In this document: piece after piece, positions 44,901 to 57,100 of the stretch
Layout of the letters: every line of letters starts with the position of its first letter
How positions within the stretch are numbered: position 1 is the first letter of the stretch
Assembly: GCA_965178125.1 (NCBI GenBank)
Contig: OZ237751.1
Location: 868,001 to 932,000 of the forward strand
DNA from: Bilabrum cf. latius
Taxonomy: Eukaryota; Bigyra: Bicosoecida; Bigyra; Bicosoecida
Reading direction: 5' to 3'
DNA length: 64,000 nt
Position numbers and translations under genes: made by a program
The notes under the pieces: model-generated
Databases searched by the model: none
Told to the model about the DNA's origin: nothing
What the model saw: the letters and a program-made list of their open reading frames with translations, nothing else

Positions 44901-47900
44901 GATGTGTTCCTCGGCAGCGTCATCAGTCACCAGCATGCCGATTTTCGGGGATGTTGGCATGTGTTGGCCCAGGACCTCGATGAATCTTGAGAGACCCTCA
45001 TCAGTGGACGTGTCCACTGTGTTGGCCGTTGCGTTGGTAGCGCTACTGGAGTAGTATGCCGCGTGGGCGTCCACTGCCTCCTAGGCATTGGAGGTCCGTG
45101 TCCCGTCTTCGCGGTCCACCATTGCAATAGCTCGTTGCTTTGATCTTCTGGCCCCGAGTTGGCTCGATATCGTGCGGTACGCCTCGCGGGCAGGTAGGAC
45201 CTTCAGAGCTTGTTGGAGTGCGTGGGCATCGCAGCGGATACGATCTCTGGTGAGACGTGTCACTGATATCGTGTCACTTCCTGCAGCTGCAACTACTCGT
45301 TGAAGCACCATCTTGTTCGCGAGGTTGCTCGGTTGTAGGTCTGCGGGGGCCAGGGAGGACAGTGCAGTCGGGAGCAGATGCTTGCCCCAATCGCAATTGG
45401 TCGCTACCCTAGCCTGTACCCGTCGTCGCAGTTTGCTGATCCTTTTGATCATGGCATTGGCCTCTGGGCACTTGCCAGACCCAATCTCCCGTATTGACGT
45501 CTCGCGCCTGTCTGCGTGCTTGCTTTTGATCTTACGCAGCAGGGAGGCAGCTGTGTCCCGGATGCAGACAGTCTCGGTCAGAAGGGATGCGTCCTTGTGT
45601 CGCTGGAGTCTTGCTCTTTGGGCCCTTTTTACCATGCGAGAGATCTTCGCACGGTGCTGGAGGCGGCTGCGTGGGGCTGCTTGTTGGCGCTGGGCTGGTC
45701 CAACCGCGGCCTCGCAGGCTTTGGAGTCACAGTCTGCCAGCGTGGAGACCAGATGTTCCAGTACTGTCGTGGCTTGGCCAAGGATGCTGGCCTTTTCATC
45801 TCCTCCCGCTCCCGAGTCTTCACCTAGTGTCAGGGCTGCTGTGCTCGCCTGCTTGCTCAGCTCCATCAGCTATGGCTATTCGGCCAGCAACTGTGCCATC
45901 TTCCTGCGGTATCGGCGGACCTGGGCTTTGGTACGTGGTCTCCGTAGCTTGTCTGGCGCCGTGTCTAGGGTAGCACTTGGATCGTTGTAGACTTGTGACC
46001 TGGTAGTCTCTACCCTCATGGCTACGGGTGAGTGATCCTAAGATCCGGGATTTCGAAGGACTGCACCTCCTGTCCAGAGCGCTGACCCAGCGAGGCCCAC
46101 GTCTAGGCAATTACCTCCGCCATGTGTTGGCATCCACGGGGTCCGAAGGCTCAGACACGGTTCACCGTCCTCCCTGGTGGGGGCGTCCTCCATGATGTCC
46201 GCTTCTCGGTGCGTGTTCAGGTCGCCAATCAAGACGGTCTGATCCAGGTCAAACTCGAACCTTTGCCCATTGCTTGTAGTCCAACCTGTTTGCATGCACC
46301 TAAGTAGGCGCTTATAGTCCCCGCGATGCTCGCCGTCGAGGGGGTTGTAGCATCCAACTGCGTGAACTGTGCGGCTCCCTGCGACTGTCACATTGACGAT
46401 GAGGCAGTCCCGGATGTCCTGGGGCATATCTGCTGGCTGAATGGGGCAGAACTTGGTCATTAGTCGTGAGTTTGTGTTCCAGACCGCCGCAACCCCATGA
46501 GTGCCTCCTTCCGTGGGTGTTAGCCACACGCCTCTGTACGTCAGGTTTGGCACTGCAAGTGGCAGTAGCTTCTGGTCCATGGACGAGTCAGAGCTTCGGC
46601 CGTACTCCGTCATGAACAGCAAGTCAGGGGCTTGCGTTAGTTGGAGTGCACGCTCGATGGTACTCAGTTTCCTCGACTTGTTGACATTCAGGTGGCCGCA
46701 GCGGAATTCTTGGGGGCGATGTGCCGCTTCCCAGGTAGTGGTCCAGTGCTTGGCAAGAGTCATTTCGTTCTCAGGAGTCATCTACTTGTGTGAGATGGCA
46801 CGGACTGTCTAGGCTGGGTCATCTCGGGCTTCTATCTCATGTCGCCGGTACTCTCGGTGTTCCCTGATGCGTCGTGATGGTGTAATGGTCCGTCTTGTCC
46901 CCGCGTATCCGACTGTGGACCGGTTCAGGTAGTCGCGGTTGCCGATCGCCGCTGTCTCCGGCCGACCTCGGCGGTCAGAGGAGAAAGCTGGCACCTCCAG
47001 TGTGCCGTTCTTACATTGTCTGTATAGTTCTCTGTCGTGCTAGTCCACGAGCTCGGACTCGCTGCCCTCACAAAGGCTCTTGAACAGGCTCTCCGAGGGG
47101 AACATGTCGTATGCCACTCTTGGTAGTTCCCGTCCGGCAATCTTGTCGAATGATCCTGCGTTGATCGACTTGGCCAGGGCTGCACGCTGCGCCTTCGAAG
47201 GGCTGCCCCAGAATCCTACTGCTGCGATGAACTTGTGTCCAAGACGTGGGCCTGGAGCTTTGTCGAACTTCGCCGGTGCGTAGGAGCCCAGGGTTAGACG
47301 TCGGAGTGTATTCGCAGAGATGTCCTCCCTGGTACCGTTTGCTACGCCGTCGACGTACAGGTATGGAGTCCTCTGTTCGCTGGCCATGGCCGTCGGCGAG
47401 GCCTTCATCGTGATGATCGAAGCGGCGTGGTCGATGCTGAGCAGGAGGACTCGAGAGGGAAGCTTCAGGTCAGGACCGTCGATGGCCCTTCTCATGCTGT
47501 GTAGGAGGCTGGATACGCCCATGTCTGGGCTGGCCACCATTGGTCTGCACCACGTGTGGTCGTATCCATCCGCCGAGGCAAGGCGGGCCACTGCTGTCAG
47601 CATCCTCCCAATGGTGGTGCACCTATTTGCCGAAACGATGCAGTTGTCCGAGTCCTACAGGCGGCATGCCTACTGCATTGAGAGGGGGACAGCGCTGACG
47701 ACCTGAAGGGCAAGCGTATGACACTGTTTAGCTGGGAGCCTGTACGATCCGACGACATGGTCTCCGGAGCTCTACCAATTCAGGAGGGCCTCTCCAGACG
47801 GGATGGGGCCCCCGTTGAGCTCGGCCATCGTCTCCACTGCAGACTTCATGTCCTCATCGGATGGGTGCTGGCTCGCCAGGGTGTCTTCCGCCTGTTGCAG

Positions 47901-50900
47901 CCTTTTCTGCCACGTTGTAGTTGGTGCCCAAAGTTCTGCACTTGACGCTGGGACAGGCGGTGCGTCGTCGCGTGTCAGGGCCACTGGTTCGTGCGGGAGG
48001 TCGAGCTCAAGTCCGTGTCTTGCGTAATCCAGAGCAGTTGAGTCTTGGGCAATGCACGCGGCCGAGGGTTTGCTCAGCAATATCCGGGGCATCGTTCGAG
48101 CGTTGACCAGCGCCTGAGGTCCTCTACGTGGCTAAACTGATGTTGTCTGCATTCCCATGAGGAAGTAGTGACCTCCAGTGGTATCAGTCCCATCGAGAGT
48201 CTGGGCACGCATGGCTACTGCTGTCGTCATCCTGGCGGGCGTGTGTAACCGCTGGGTGACTAATGGTCGGGCGAGGTATAGTGTTGCCTTGGCGGTACCC
48301 ACTGTCAACATAGGGATGTGTACTCCGTGGACTGCCGCTACGTGTCCCAACACACACTCAGCTGGTGGCCAGTAGTGCGAACTGCGCCACCATGGGATGC
48401 ACAGGGGTGCTACCTCCGATCCAGTCGTCGTCGTCCCGGCCATGAAAGACAGGCTGGCGTTGAAGTGTGCCTTCATCCACTGGAGTGTGTTGCCCGGGAG
48501 TGAGGCAGTAACTTCACTGCTGAAGAGGAACTTGCCTGGGACGTAGTCCGGCTCAATCTTCGTGATCCTGACGAAGTTACCAATGGCACTCTCCATGATT
48601 GCTAGAGTAAGCACCACAAGATCGCGTTCCAGATGCTGTAACGATGAGTTCTCTTCGCGGTCTTCCGCTGGGCCGAGGCTTTGTAGGATCTCTTTGGTCT
48701 TGTCTTCGTCCAGCTCTCGAGTCGAAACAGCGTCCGCGAGTTGCTTAATCTTGTCTTGTGGGTAGCCCTGCCGGGCCGCGTACAAGGACAGACATTGGGG
48801 TGCATACGGGTGTGCCCTCATGATGCCTCGCAACAGTGGGAGAGTGTCGTGATGCTCTGCCGTGGTGGGAGTGCGTACCTCGCCTCCATCACCGGTCTCC
48901 TACTCAGCGGCGTCTCCAGCCCCTGCTACCGCGTGTTCTGCCGCTGCTCCTCCTGTGGCTGCGTTTGATGCGGTGGTTGTGGTCCGTTCATGGGCGATGT
49001 GTGCTTTGCATGATTGGACGATTGAACTGACGAAGGCAGGGACGTGACTTGACTGGACCCCCACAAGTGTGTGGATGGAGTCCAGCCAACATAGGCCGTT
49101 GGTGCACGTCTTGGTCCTCCGGGATGACAATTTACTCGTCGGGATGTCAGTGGTGAGGGCCTGGATGCTGGAGGGGTTGGTGGCGAATGCATCGGGATCC
49201 TTGTTGCAGTTCGCCATCATGTCTGTCACCGTGTAGAGTTGAGGAGTGGTTCTTACGATCGGTCTTGCTTGGTCCCTGGTTGCCTGCGTCCCACCTTGCT
49301 GTGCTTGCCGCCGTGAAGGTCGTTGAGTCTTGGGCTGAGGGGGCTGGGCTGTCTTCTGGTTGCTGCGTGCTTGGCGCTGGCTCTGGGAGCGCCGCTGTTT
49401 ACCTCCCTTGGTCGACTTGGTGCAGTGTGCCCGAAATAGTGCATGTGTCCTAGGTGGAAGGTAGCCTGCCTTAACAGCCTGGCAGAATTCCGAGTCGGTC
49501 AGCTTCTCCGAGTTCCAAGTCCCGACCAAGTTGTGGTCGTTGCGGTGTCGCATGCCCTTCTCCTTCACTGCGGCTTTCAGCGTGGCGGGTAGTTTCTCAA
49601 TCAGCGGGGTCTTAGGTGGCAGCATTCCGTATGCTGCTGCCTTGAGGATCGCCTTGGTGTCTGGGTACTTCTCCGACTTCCAAGCTGCTAGCGGGTTTGA
49701 GCAGTGGCGAAATCCTTGCTTCTCAAGATTCATCCTCGTCTACGCATTTGGTGTCCGCTTCTCCAGTTGCAATAGAGATTTCCTCAGTTGTGAGGTCTAC
49801 TGAGGGGTGTTGCTTCGGCCTTTGTTCGTCGCCCTTGGTGAGGCAGTCCTGCCGGGCCCGCGTGAACTTGCCTGTTGCAGACTAGATGGTGCTGCTGAGG
49901 TCTTGGGCTTTGGCTTCTGCTGTTCTTTGCGTCGTTTCGCTGCTTGGCCGCGTTTACTGGCTGTTAGCCAACCATCAGCTGGAGACGAGGGCGACTCGTC
50001 GCCGCTTTCAACCGGTTCTACGATTTGAACGCCAGATTGGAGCTGGCGTCCGAACTGATGGTATCCCATTGGGGGCAGCCCGATGAACACACTACCTCCG
50101 TGGCTGGTATTGCCATGGTTGGTGTTCCCAGAGAGTTCGGGGTTCGCCTGCTGGTTCTGAGGAGGTGGGGTTGTCGCGGGCATCACCGCTGCTGTCGGTG
50201 CTGCCTGTGCCACCAGTGCTGGTGCAGGTGGTGCTGGTGCAGGTGGTGCAGGTGGTGCAGGTGGTGCAGGTGGTGCAGCTGGTGCTGCTGGTACTGCCGG
50301 TGCTGCTAGTACTGCTGGTGCTGCTGGTGCTGGTGAAGCCTCCGGGGAAGCTGATGCGGTTGGCCGCGTGCCAGGCGGGTTATCGGTGGTCTGTTCGGCG
50401 CGCTCTACCGCAGCAGTGCCCGTCGAGTTCACGGGCTGAGCATCTGCATTGGTAGTCTAGTGGTCTAGTGGCTGGGCCGGTGCCGTCATCTTGTGCGTGG
50501 CCACCCTTCGGCGCTTGTTCATCTTGGACTCATAGTACGTGAGCGCCAGATCTGCGATCCAGATCCAGAAGAAAACGAAGCCCGCGACCAGGGCTGTGCC
50601 GGTAAGCCCGTACATTAGAACTCTTCCCATAAATCCTAGATCGCCCGAGATGATCGTCCAGGTCTGGTGATCGCCATGGATGTGCATCGGCGAATTCAAG
50701 TTGTGTCTGGTCCAGTCCTCCCGGTAGTGCGAAGGTTCAGCGTTGCGATGGTCGCGCCAGCGCCTTTCACGAAAGGTGGTTTCTTCTTCTTGCATCGTAT
50801 TGGGGGTATCCGGTGCTGGGGCTCGGTTCCAAGTGGGTTCCGTGTGCACCGGGTTTGAACAGTGGGATTGCTGGGAGAGTGGCTACATCTCTTGCTCTAG

Positions 50901-51000
50901 GGTGCTTGACGCTCCCAGTACCGACAAAGCCCCGACTATCAGCGCTATTGATGCCCCTTTTGGGCATTTCAGCAAAACAGCCCCCATAGGAGCCTAAAGG
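41956..51000 (-). mobile_element. Full-length non-LTR retrotransposon (LINE), 9,045 bp
   Basis: Its boundaries are defined by comparison with the empty copy of repeat R. It is flanked by a 4-bp target duplication GTAG (41952-41955 and 51001-51004). In minus orientation it ends 3' in a TCTC-type tail (plus strand AGAGAGAGAGAGAAAATAG), and it carries one ORF for endonuclease and reverse transcriptase. No LTRs. It appears intact, so it is probably young. Its ORF uses TAG as a sense codon like the host genes. Confidence 0.9.
42180..50888 (-). CDS. LINE polyprotein: TM, Cys-protease-like, endonuclease, reverse transcriptase
   Basis: About 2,902 residues in one frame, TGA 42180-42182. ATG 50886-50888 is the chosen start; one lies further upstream. 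In order: a membrane segment near residues 88-115 (LVAGFVFFWIWIADLAL); a Pro/Ala-rich region; a basic Gln-rich region; TNGLCWLDSIHTLVG near residue 600 and SSHYWPPAE about 200 later, resembling the Cys and His of OTU/viral-type cysteine proteases; an AP-like endonuclease (HLNVNKSRKL, LLFMTEYGR, GCYNPLDGEH, LIGDLNTHREAD); and reverse transcriptase (AIK-TAG-LKSGKATGPSG, GDLKAAFDRVQW, GTCQGDPISPDGF, LYADDTCV). Many in-frame TAGs include 44883 and 44637 inside the RT region. No RNase H seen. Protease and membrane calls are inference; endonuclease and RT are clear. Confidence 0.85.
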
Positions 51001-51129
51001 GTAGCGGATCCTCGCAGCCCACTCGTCACGGTCGCAGGTCTGATTAATCACCAGTAGACGCTACCGTAGTCCCACGTTTGCTGCAATATCAGAGGCTTAC
51101 CGACACAACCGAGACACGCTAGTATTTAA

Positions 51130-54100
51130 ATGTAGTACTTGCTTCGATTTCCAATCATACAGAGGAGTCTCCCGCCATTGTAGAGCATTTTGCCGTACTT
51201 GCTATCCACGGATGGACACGACGACATCCACAAGTTCACACTGAAAGAAGAGGGCATGCTCACTCAATTGGCAGATTTAATGACTGGCTATGATAAACTT
51301 TTGCGAACGCCAATCACTCAAGACACAGTGGACTTCTTGTGTCAAAAGCTTCTACGATCGGCATGTCCGAGGCACCTTGTTCTCGACATGATTCGCACTG
51401 TGGGACTTGTACCACGTGCAGCGGTGCATCTGTAGAAGTATATATCTGTGCTCCTTGTACAGGCTGTGCGTTTGTTGCAGACAGGAGAGTGCAGTGTGGG
51501 AATCCGGCGTGTTGGCTTTGAGCTGGCCGGGTCCATTCTGGCTGGTTGCCTGGACAAGCTACTGCTTTTTGAAGGCAGTGCAGAAGTGGAACATGCACCG
51601 GCTGCCCTTCAATCTGAGCTCACGCCTTACAAATTCGCCGAACTGACCGTTCAAGCGTCCGGCAGCGGAACCGCGACATCAGCAGCAGGGTCCGCTGAAT
51701 CTAGATCCGAGATCGGATTCCGTCCATCCGCTGCGAGCAGCTCGAGTGGCGCTGCTACCGGAGGGGCTGCCCCACCATAGGCCTCTCCGGTGTCTGCATT
51801 GTCCTCCGGCCCTCCTGAGGCCGCCCATCATAGCACCTTGCCTGTTCGCGTCATTGAAGCCGCGGGCTCTGTGCTGGCAGCGGCAGGCCCATCCGATGCC
51901 ACGCCCGACCGCTAGCTGCAGCAGGCAGCCGCGATGCTGCTGGCCACCGTGGCCTGGTGCGTGGGGGAGGTGGTGCAGGCTTCTGATGGCGAGGAGGTGG
52001 GCAAAGGAGCAAAGGTGGGCAAAGGAGCAAAGGTTGTAGGAGGGGGTGCATCGGTTGCACTGGTGCGCGCTGTATCATCGGGGCTGCAGGCCATGCGGGA
52101 AGCGCCTGCAACGGACCACCGTGCTGTGAATATCGTGCGGATGTTGATGAAGGCGCTAGGCACGGTGTGCTACTGGTCTCCCGATGCCAGGGAATATGCA
52201 AACCACGATGAACGCATATCATCACTGCTATATAAGGACGATGAGGACGACCCGCAAGTCCTCAGCGACCCTGGCGATGTTGCACCTGCGGCAAGCAGCA
52301 CTGAGGTGATGCATTCACGTTTGGTTGCACCCGTTGCGGTGTTTGTTCGGGGCGTGCTGGCAGGGATTTGGATAGGAGAAACCTCGGCGAAAGGTGCAGG
52401 TTCTGACGCTGACGCTGACACTGACGCTGTCCCTGTAGCATATTCTGATGCTGCAGAGCCGCAGCTGCCCGCAGACTTAGGGCAGCATGCATCAGCGCAT
52501 TCCACAGCAGATGCAGTCTAGGCACATTCGCGCTCATCCTAGGCCGCAGGGCAGTAGACCGCCGTGGACTGTGCGGGTCTGAACATGAGGAACAGCATCA
52601 CTGGCTATCAGGAGGCAGCCGGGAGCCAAGACCTGGCCGGGTATGAGGGCGTTGGCGGCCTAACGGACAGCCCCCCACCAGCTGCATCAGGCGCAGGCAG
52701 TTCCGATCATTCAAGCGCAAAGTAGTCAGGCATGCATCAGGAAGAGGGGTGCAAGGACCACCAGCGCGCCTTCGAGCTCGCTAGGCTTACCATCGCAAAG
52801 AGCATCGCCGAGGAGCGCGAGCGGCTGCGAGCGATCGAGGCCGTGTGTGACGAGTTCCGACACGATGCTGTTGAAGCAGCGCAGCAGATGCCAGCTCTCC
52901 TTGGGTTGGTTAGGACGCCTACCCCCTTCTGTGGTGCTGACTGCGAGACTGGTACGACTGCGAGCGAATCTTCAGGTATTGCGCCTGGTGCAAGGGACTC
53001 ATCGAAAGCAGCAGACTTAGTCGTCCCGGACTCGTCCGGTGCTACTATCCTGATTGATGCCGGCGGCATAGCAGGCGGCGCCAAGGCCATCCACGCCAAG
53101 CACGGCCTCTTCCTCAAGACACCCGAGTCTGACAGCATCTACGGCAGCGATGTCATGGCGGCAAAGGTCATGAAGTTGGAGATGAAGGCAGCCAGGTGGG
53201 TGCACGAAATGGACTCGATCCACGCCAATGGCGTTCTGACCACCGTGGTGGATGTACCGTACGAGCGCAAGGATGGGAGAGGCAGGGGCGTGCAGCGTGT
53301 GCAGGTGCAGGCCCGTGTGCCGGTGAGCGACGCCACCCTCCGGTACGGGTCATCGGACGGTGGTGTGACGATACACGTGGACAAGGAGCAGGAAGCAGAC
53401 GTAGTAGATAAATTGGCGGATCACTGCAAACTAGCACCACTGGGGCAGGCGGGGTGCAAGCGGGTGGTCGTGCACACTTACGATCGTGTTGGAATGGGTT
53501 CCACTGGCGAGCCCTACAGCTGGCTGGATGACATGAAGCAGATGGGCCACGACATGAGCGAGCTAGAGGAACTGTGCACTCCACCATCGCATGATCACCG
53601 GGAACCATCTTCGAAAGAGGAGATCGCTTTTGGGCTCGGCATTGACTTTAGTCCTGCATGTACCGCGTTTGGCAACCCACACTCTTGTCGAACTATTGAA
53701 CCTGCTACTGCGAAAGAGCATGGGTGGGACGTTGCTGATGGGCTCCTGATTCACAAGCTTCCATTCGACGTGGAGATTCACCAACTGGAGAGCGGCAGCA
53801 GGATCGTGCTCGACACACACCGGCTTCTGCCTCCCGACCTGGCGTGGATTCTTTGGGCTAGGTAGAGCGAAGAATCTAGACCTCGTGTCTGGGCAGTGTA
53901 GACGGAACCGCCAGTGTACTGCAGTGGGCAACTCGATACTCATTTTCCATGGCCTGCAAACTCAAAGAGCTGGCCAGAATCTCTCGCGTAGTCACAAGAC
54001 GAATCTCTTAGCGCATCATTCTGTGGGGCGGTCCATGGCTGGGCCCGAGCCCAAGATCGTCTCGGGCCTGCTTCAAAATGCACACTTCACTCCCTACACC

Positions 54101-57100
54101 GCGGGGCTGGTATCGTGCTGCTGACCTCGGACTGTCCCACCAAGGGTAAGGTGGTGTACGTGGTGTCGTGCCCGCAGTGGTATTGGGGCGATGTGCCGTC
54201 GCTGACGTGCATGATGCCGCCGGAAGCAGCCGGGTATGGTTGTACGGCAACGGACGACGATGCCGAACCAATAAGTAGTGTTAGTCCTGATTGCACGTTG
54301 AGCGCTGGCGCTGACCCAACCCAGAAACATAAGAGAAATCTCGCTGCATGGACGGGTGCTGTCACGTCACCGGACAGGCTAGCACGAGTCTGGGAATCCC
54401 TTCGGAGCTGCATACCAGACATTGGAGTGAAAGCAGAGGATCAAGATGACGACGAAACAGCAGCCGATTCGCATGAGTACGGCGCCACTGGGTTCAGGTG
54501 GTCGTCGCTGCACAATATTCGAAGATCCGCCAAGCGCGTGCTAAGACAGGGTGGTCTTCGATTAAGACACATTGGCATGGTGGCACGGACGCCCAAGGCA
54601 TCAGATAACCCGCATACGCTTCTACATGCACTGGTTGCTTGCGGTAAGACTTGGGATCAGGCCCGACTGATTCCGAGTCGTTCGGGTCCTGGTTTGTGCT
54701 CCCGAGGCACTTCCCTTGAGGCAAGTGCTCGAGTGGAGGCTGAGACGCAACACGCAGCGCCACAGATATAAAGATCTGGGCACTGGAGTTCTGTTGAAAG
54801 GTGGTGCCCACGAATTCTCTGGAATTTACCGACTGTTGGCCACCGACGGGTCCGAAATGCCAACACTCACGCTGCAACTCAACGCCATGCGTACTCGCCT
54901 GCTTAGCGTATCACTCTTAGTGCGAATGTTGGTTTGAACTATTAACGAACTATTGGAGGGCGTACAAAGTGCGGCCGGTAGCGAGTTCCCGGGGTATCTG
55001 AAGTTAACCGCAAAATTTTGACCCGGCTCGTGCCGCATCCGTGACGGCCTGGGAGCCGCAGCCGCAGCCAAGCTTACCTTTTGTGGATGCAAGGAAGCAC
55101 TAGCGGAACCGGAATGCGCGTATAAGTCATGCGAGACCGCGGACCAGGCACAGCAACGCCGGCGAGATCATTTTCTCGTCAGCATGGCTCCCACTCTAGT
55201 TCTCTTCACAGAAATGAGCTCGAAACCACGGCCACAGGCGGTAGCAGCCATGGTCGACTCTTTCCCTAAGCTAGGGCGGTCCGCCGAAGGCGACGAGTCG
55301 CCACTGATGGTGCGGGTGTTCCGGTGGACCATGCTCGACGGCACGCCAACAGGTGCGCAGCTAGCGTGCGACCTCCTCCAGATGACGGCGATGCGGCACC
55401 TCATCAGCCTGCAGAACGCGGCAATAACTGGGGCAGTGGATACGGCGGCAGCCACCGGGTGGCCGAGGCGAACGGCACCCACGGAGTAGGCGCCCGGCGG
55501 GCCTGACGTGTCGAGCACGGACGCCGTAGAGCTGGAGGACATCAAACCGTAGTGCTGGAGGAGGCCCAGCTCGTGAAGTATCTGGTGGCTGCCAGCCTCG
55601 AGCTCTCCGCATCGTGGAACTTCTCAATCGCGCAGGAGAAGGCGGAGGCAGCGGCGCCCGGTGCAGGAAGTGGCGCAAGGAGAGTGCTCCGACGTCGCCG
55701 CGCCACTACTCCGGTAGCGGCAGCAGTGGGGTACCCTCGGGCGCTGAGGTTGTAGCTGGATCAAGCAGGAGAGCGTGACCTACACCCGTGCGCCAGATTC
55801 CGCTGCTGAACGTGCCAAGGCGACGCTGGCTGCCAGACGTGGGGCCAGCCGCATCGCCGCGACACAAGTACTTGGCCGGGGCGGGGCCTCAGGTAGTGCT
55901 TCTTCGTCATCGTCTTCCAGCTCCGTTCCTAGAAGGGATATAGCCGACAGTAGGGGGAAAGATGGGCCTGGACTCACACTCCTACCGTCGAGCGGGTCCC
56001 ACGCTGGGGTGGCTGTGCGGCACTTACGGGCCCCGCCCAGCTCTGCTTTGCGTACAACCGATCAACTCTCGGGAGACCTATTGGCTGCCTCTCCTTCAGC
56101 CCCGGATGTGCGTCTGCCCTCTTATAGGGCAGATCTGCCGGGGCCTCGGGGGTTGACGCCGTAGGCTCTATTCAACGAGGGCTCGCCGGTGGGAAACAGG
56201 CAGAGGTATCTGATGGGGATGACGACGAGGGGGCAGCAGACTCTGCGGCTGGTGAGAGCCGAGCACATCGTGGTGTAGACTCTGCGGCTGGTGAGTGCAG
56301 CGCCATCTTGGGTTTACTTGGGATGGCGTGGTCTTGATGGCACCAGCGTGCGCCTGCTGCGGACCGCCGTGCTGTGGATGTCAGCCTGGCGAGCCCTTGG
56401 CGGGTCGCTTTGCGTCATCTAGTAGATCGACTTGGGCTTGATTGGTCTTCAGAACGCCAGTGTGCGCCTGCCATAGACTGTCTTGCTGTGGAGGGCAGCT
56501 TGGCGAGCCGGTGGGAAGGGCACCCACGGAGTGCAGGTGCTCGGCGGGCCTGACGTGTCGGGCTCAAGGCGCAGTCAAGCTGCAGGACGTGCAGACCGTG
56601 GTGATGGAGGAGGCCATACTCGCAAATGATGTAGTGGCCGCCGTCCTCGAGCTTTCCGCAGCGGGGAAATCCTCCATAGCGCAAAAACGAAAGCGGCGGC
56701 AGCAGCGCCCGGTTCAGGAGGGACGCCGACGTGGGCGGGGAGAGTGCTCCGACGTCGCCGGCGCCACTACTCCGGTAGCGGCAGCAGTGGGGTACCCTCG
56801 GGCGCTGAGGTTGTAGCTGGATCAAGCAGGAGAGCATGACCTACACCCGTGAGCCAGATTCCGCTGCTGAACGTGCCAAGGCGACGCTGGCTGCCGGAGG
56901 TGGGGCCAGCCGTATCGCCGCGACACAAGTACTTGGCCGGGGCGGGGCCTCAGGTAGTGCTTCTTCGTCATCGTCTTCCAGCTCCGTTCCTAGAAGGGAT
57001 ATAGCCGACAGTAGGGGGAAAGATGGGCTTGGACCCACACTCCTACCGTCGAGCGGGTCCCACGCTGGGGTGGCTGTGCGGCCCTTACGAGCCCCGCCCA

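Larger units (their letters stand above)
41867..51074 (-). repeat. Repeat R, second copy, split by a retrotransposon
   Basis: Left part 41867-41955 and right part 51001-51074 together rebuild the sequence at 39004-39175, with GTAG present on both sides of the insert. Confidence 0.85.

Noticed and set aside
50767-51051. Minus-strand ORF over the LINE 5' end and repeat R
   Set aside because: It spans the insertion junction in a different frame from the LINE ORF; a chance product of the junction.
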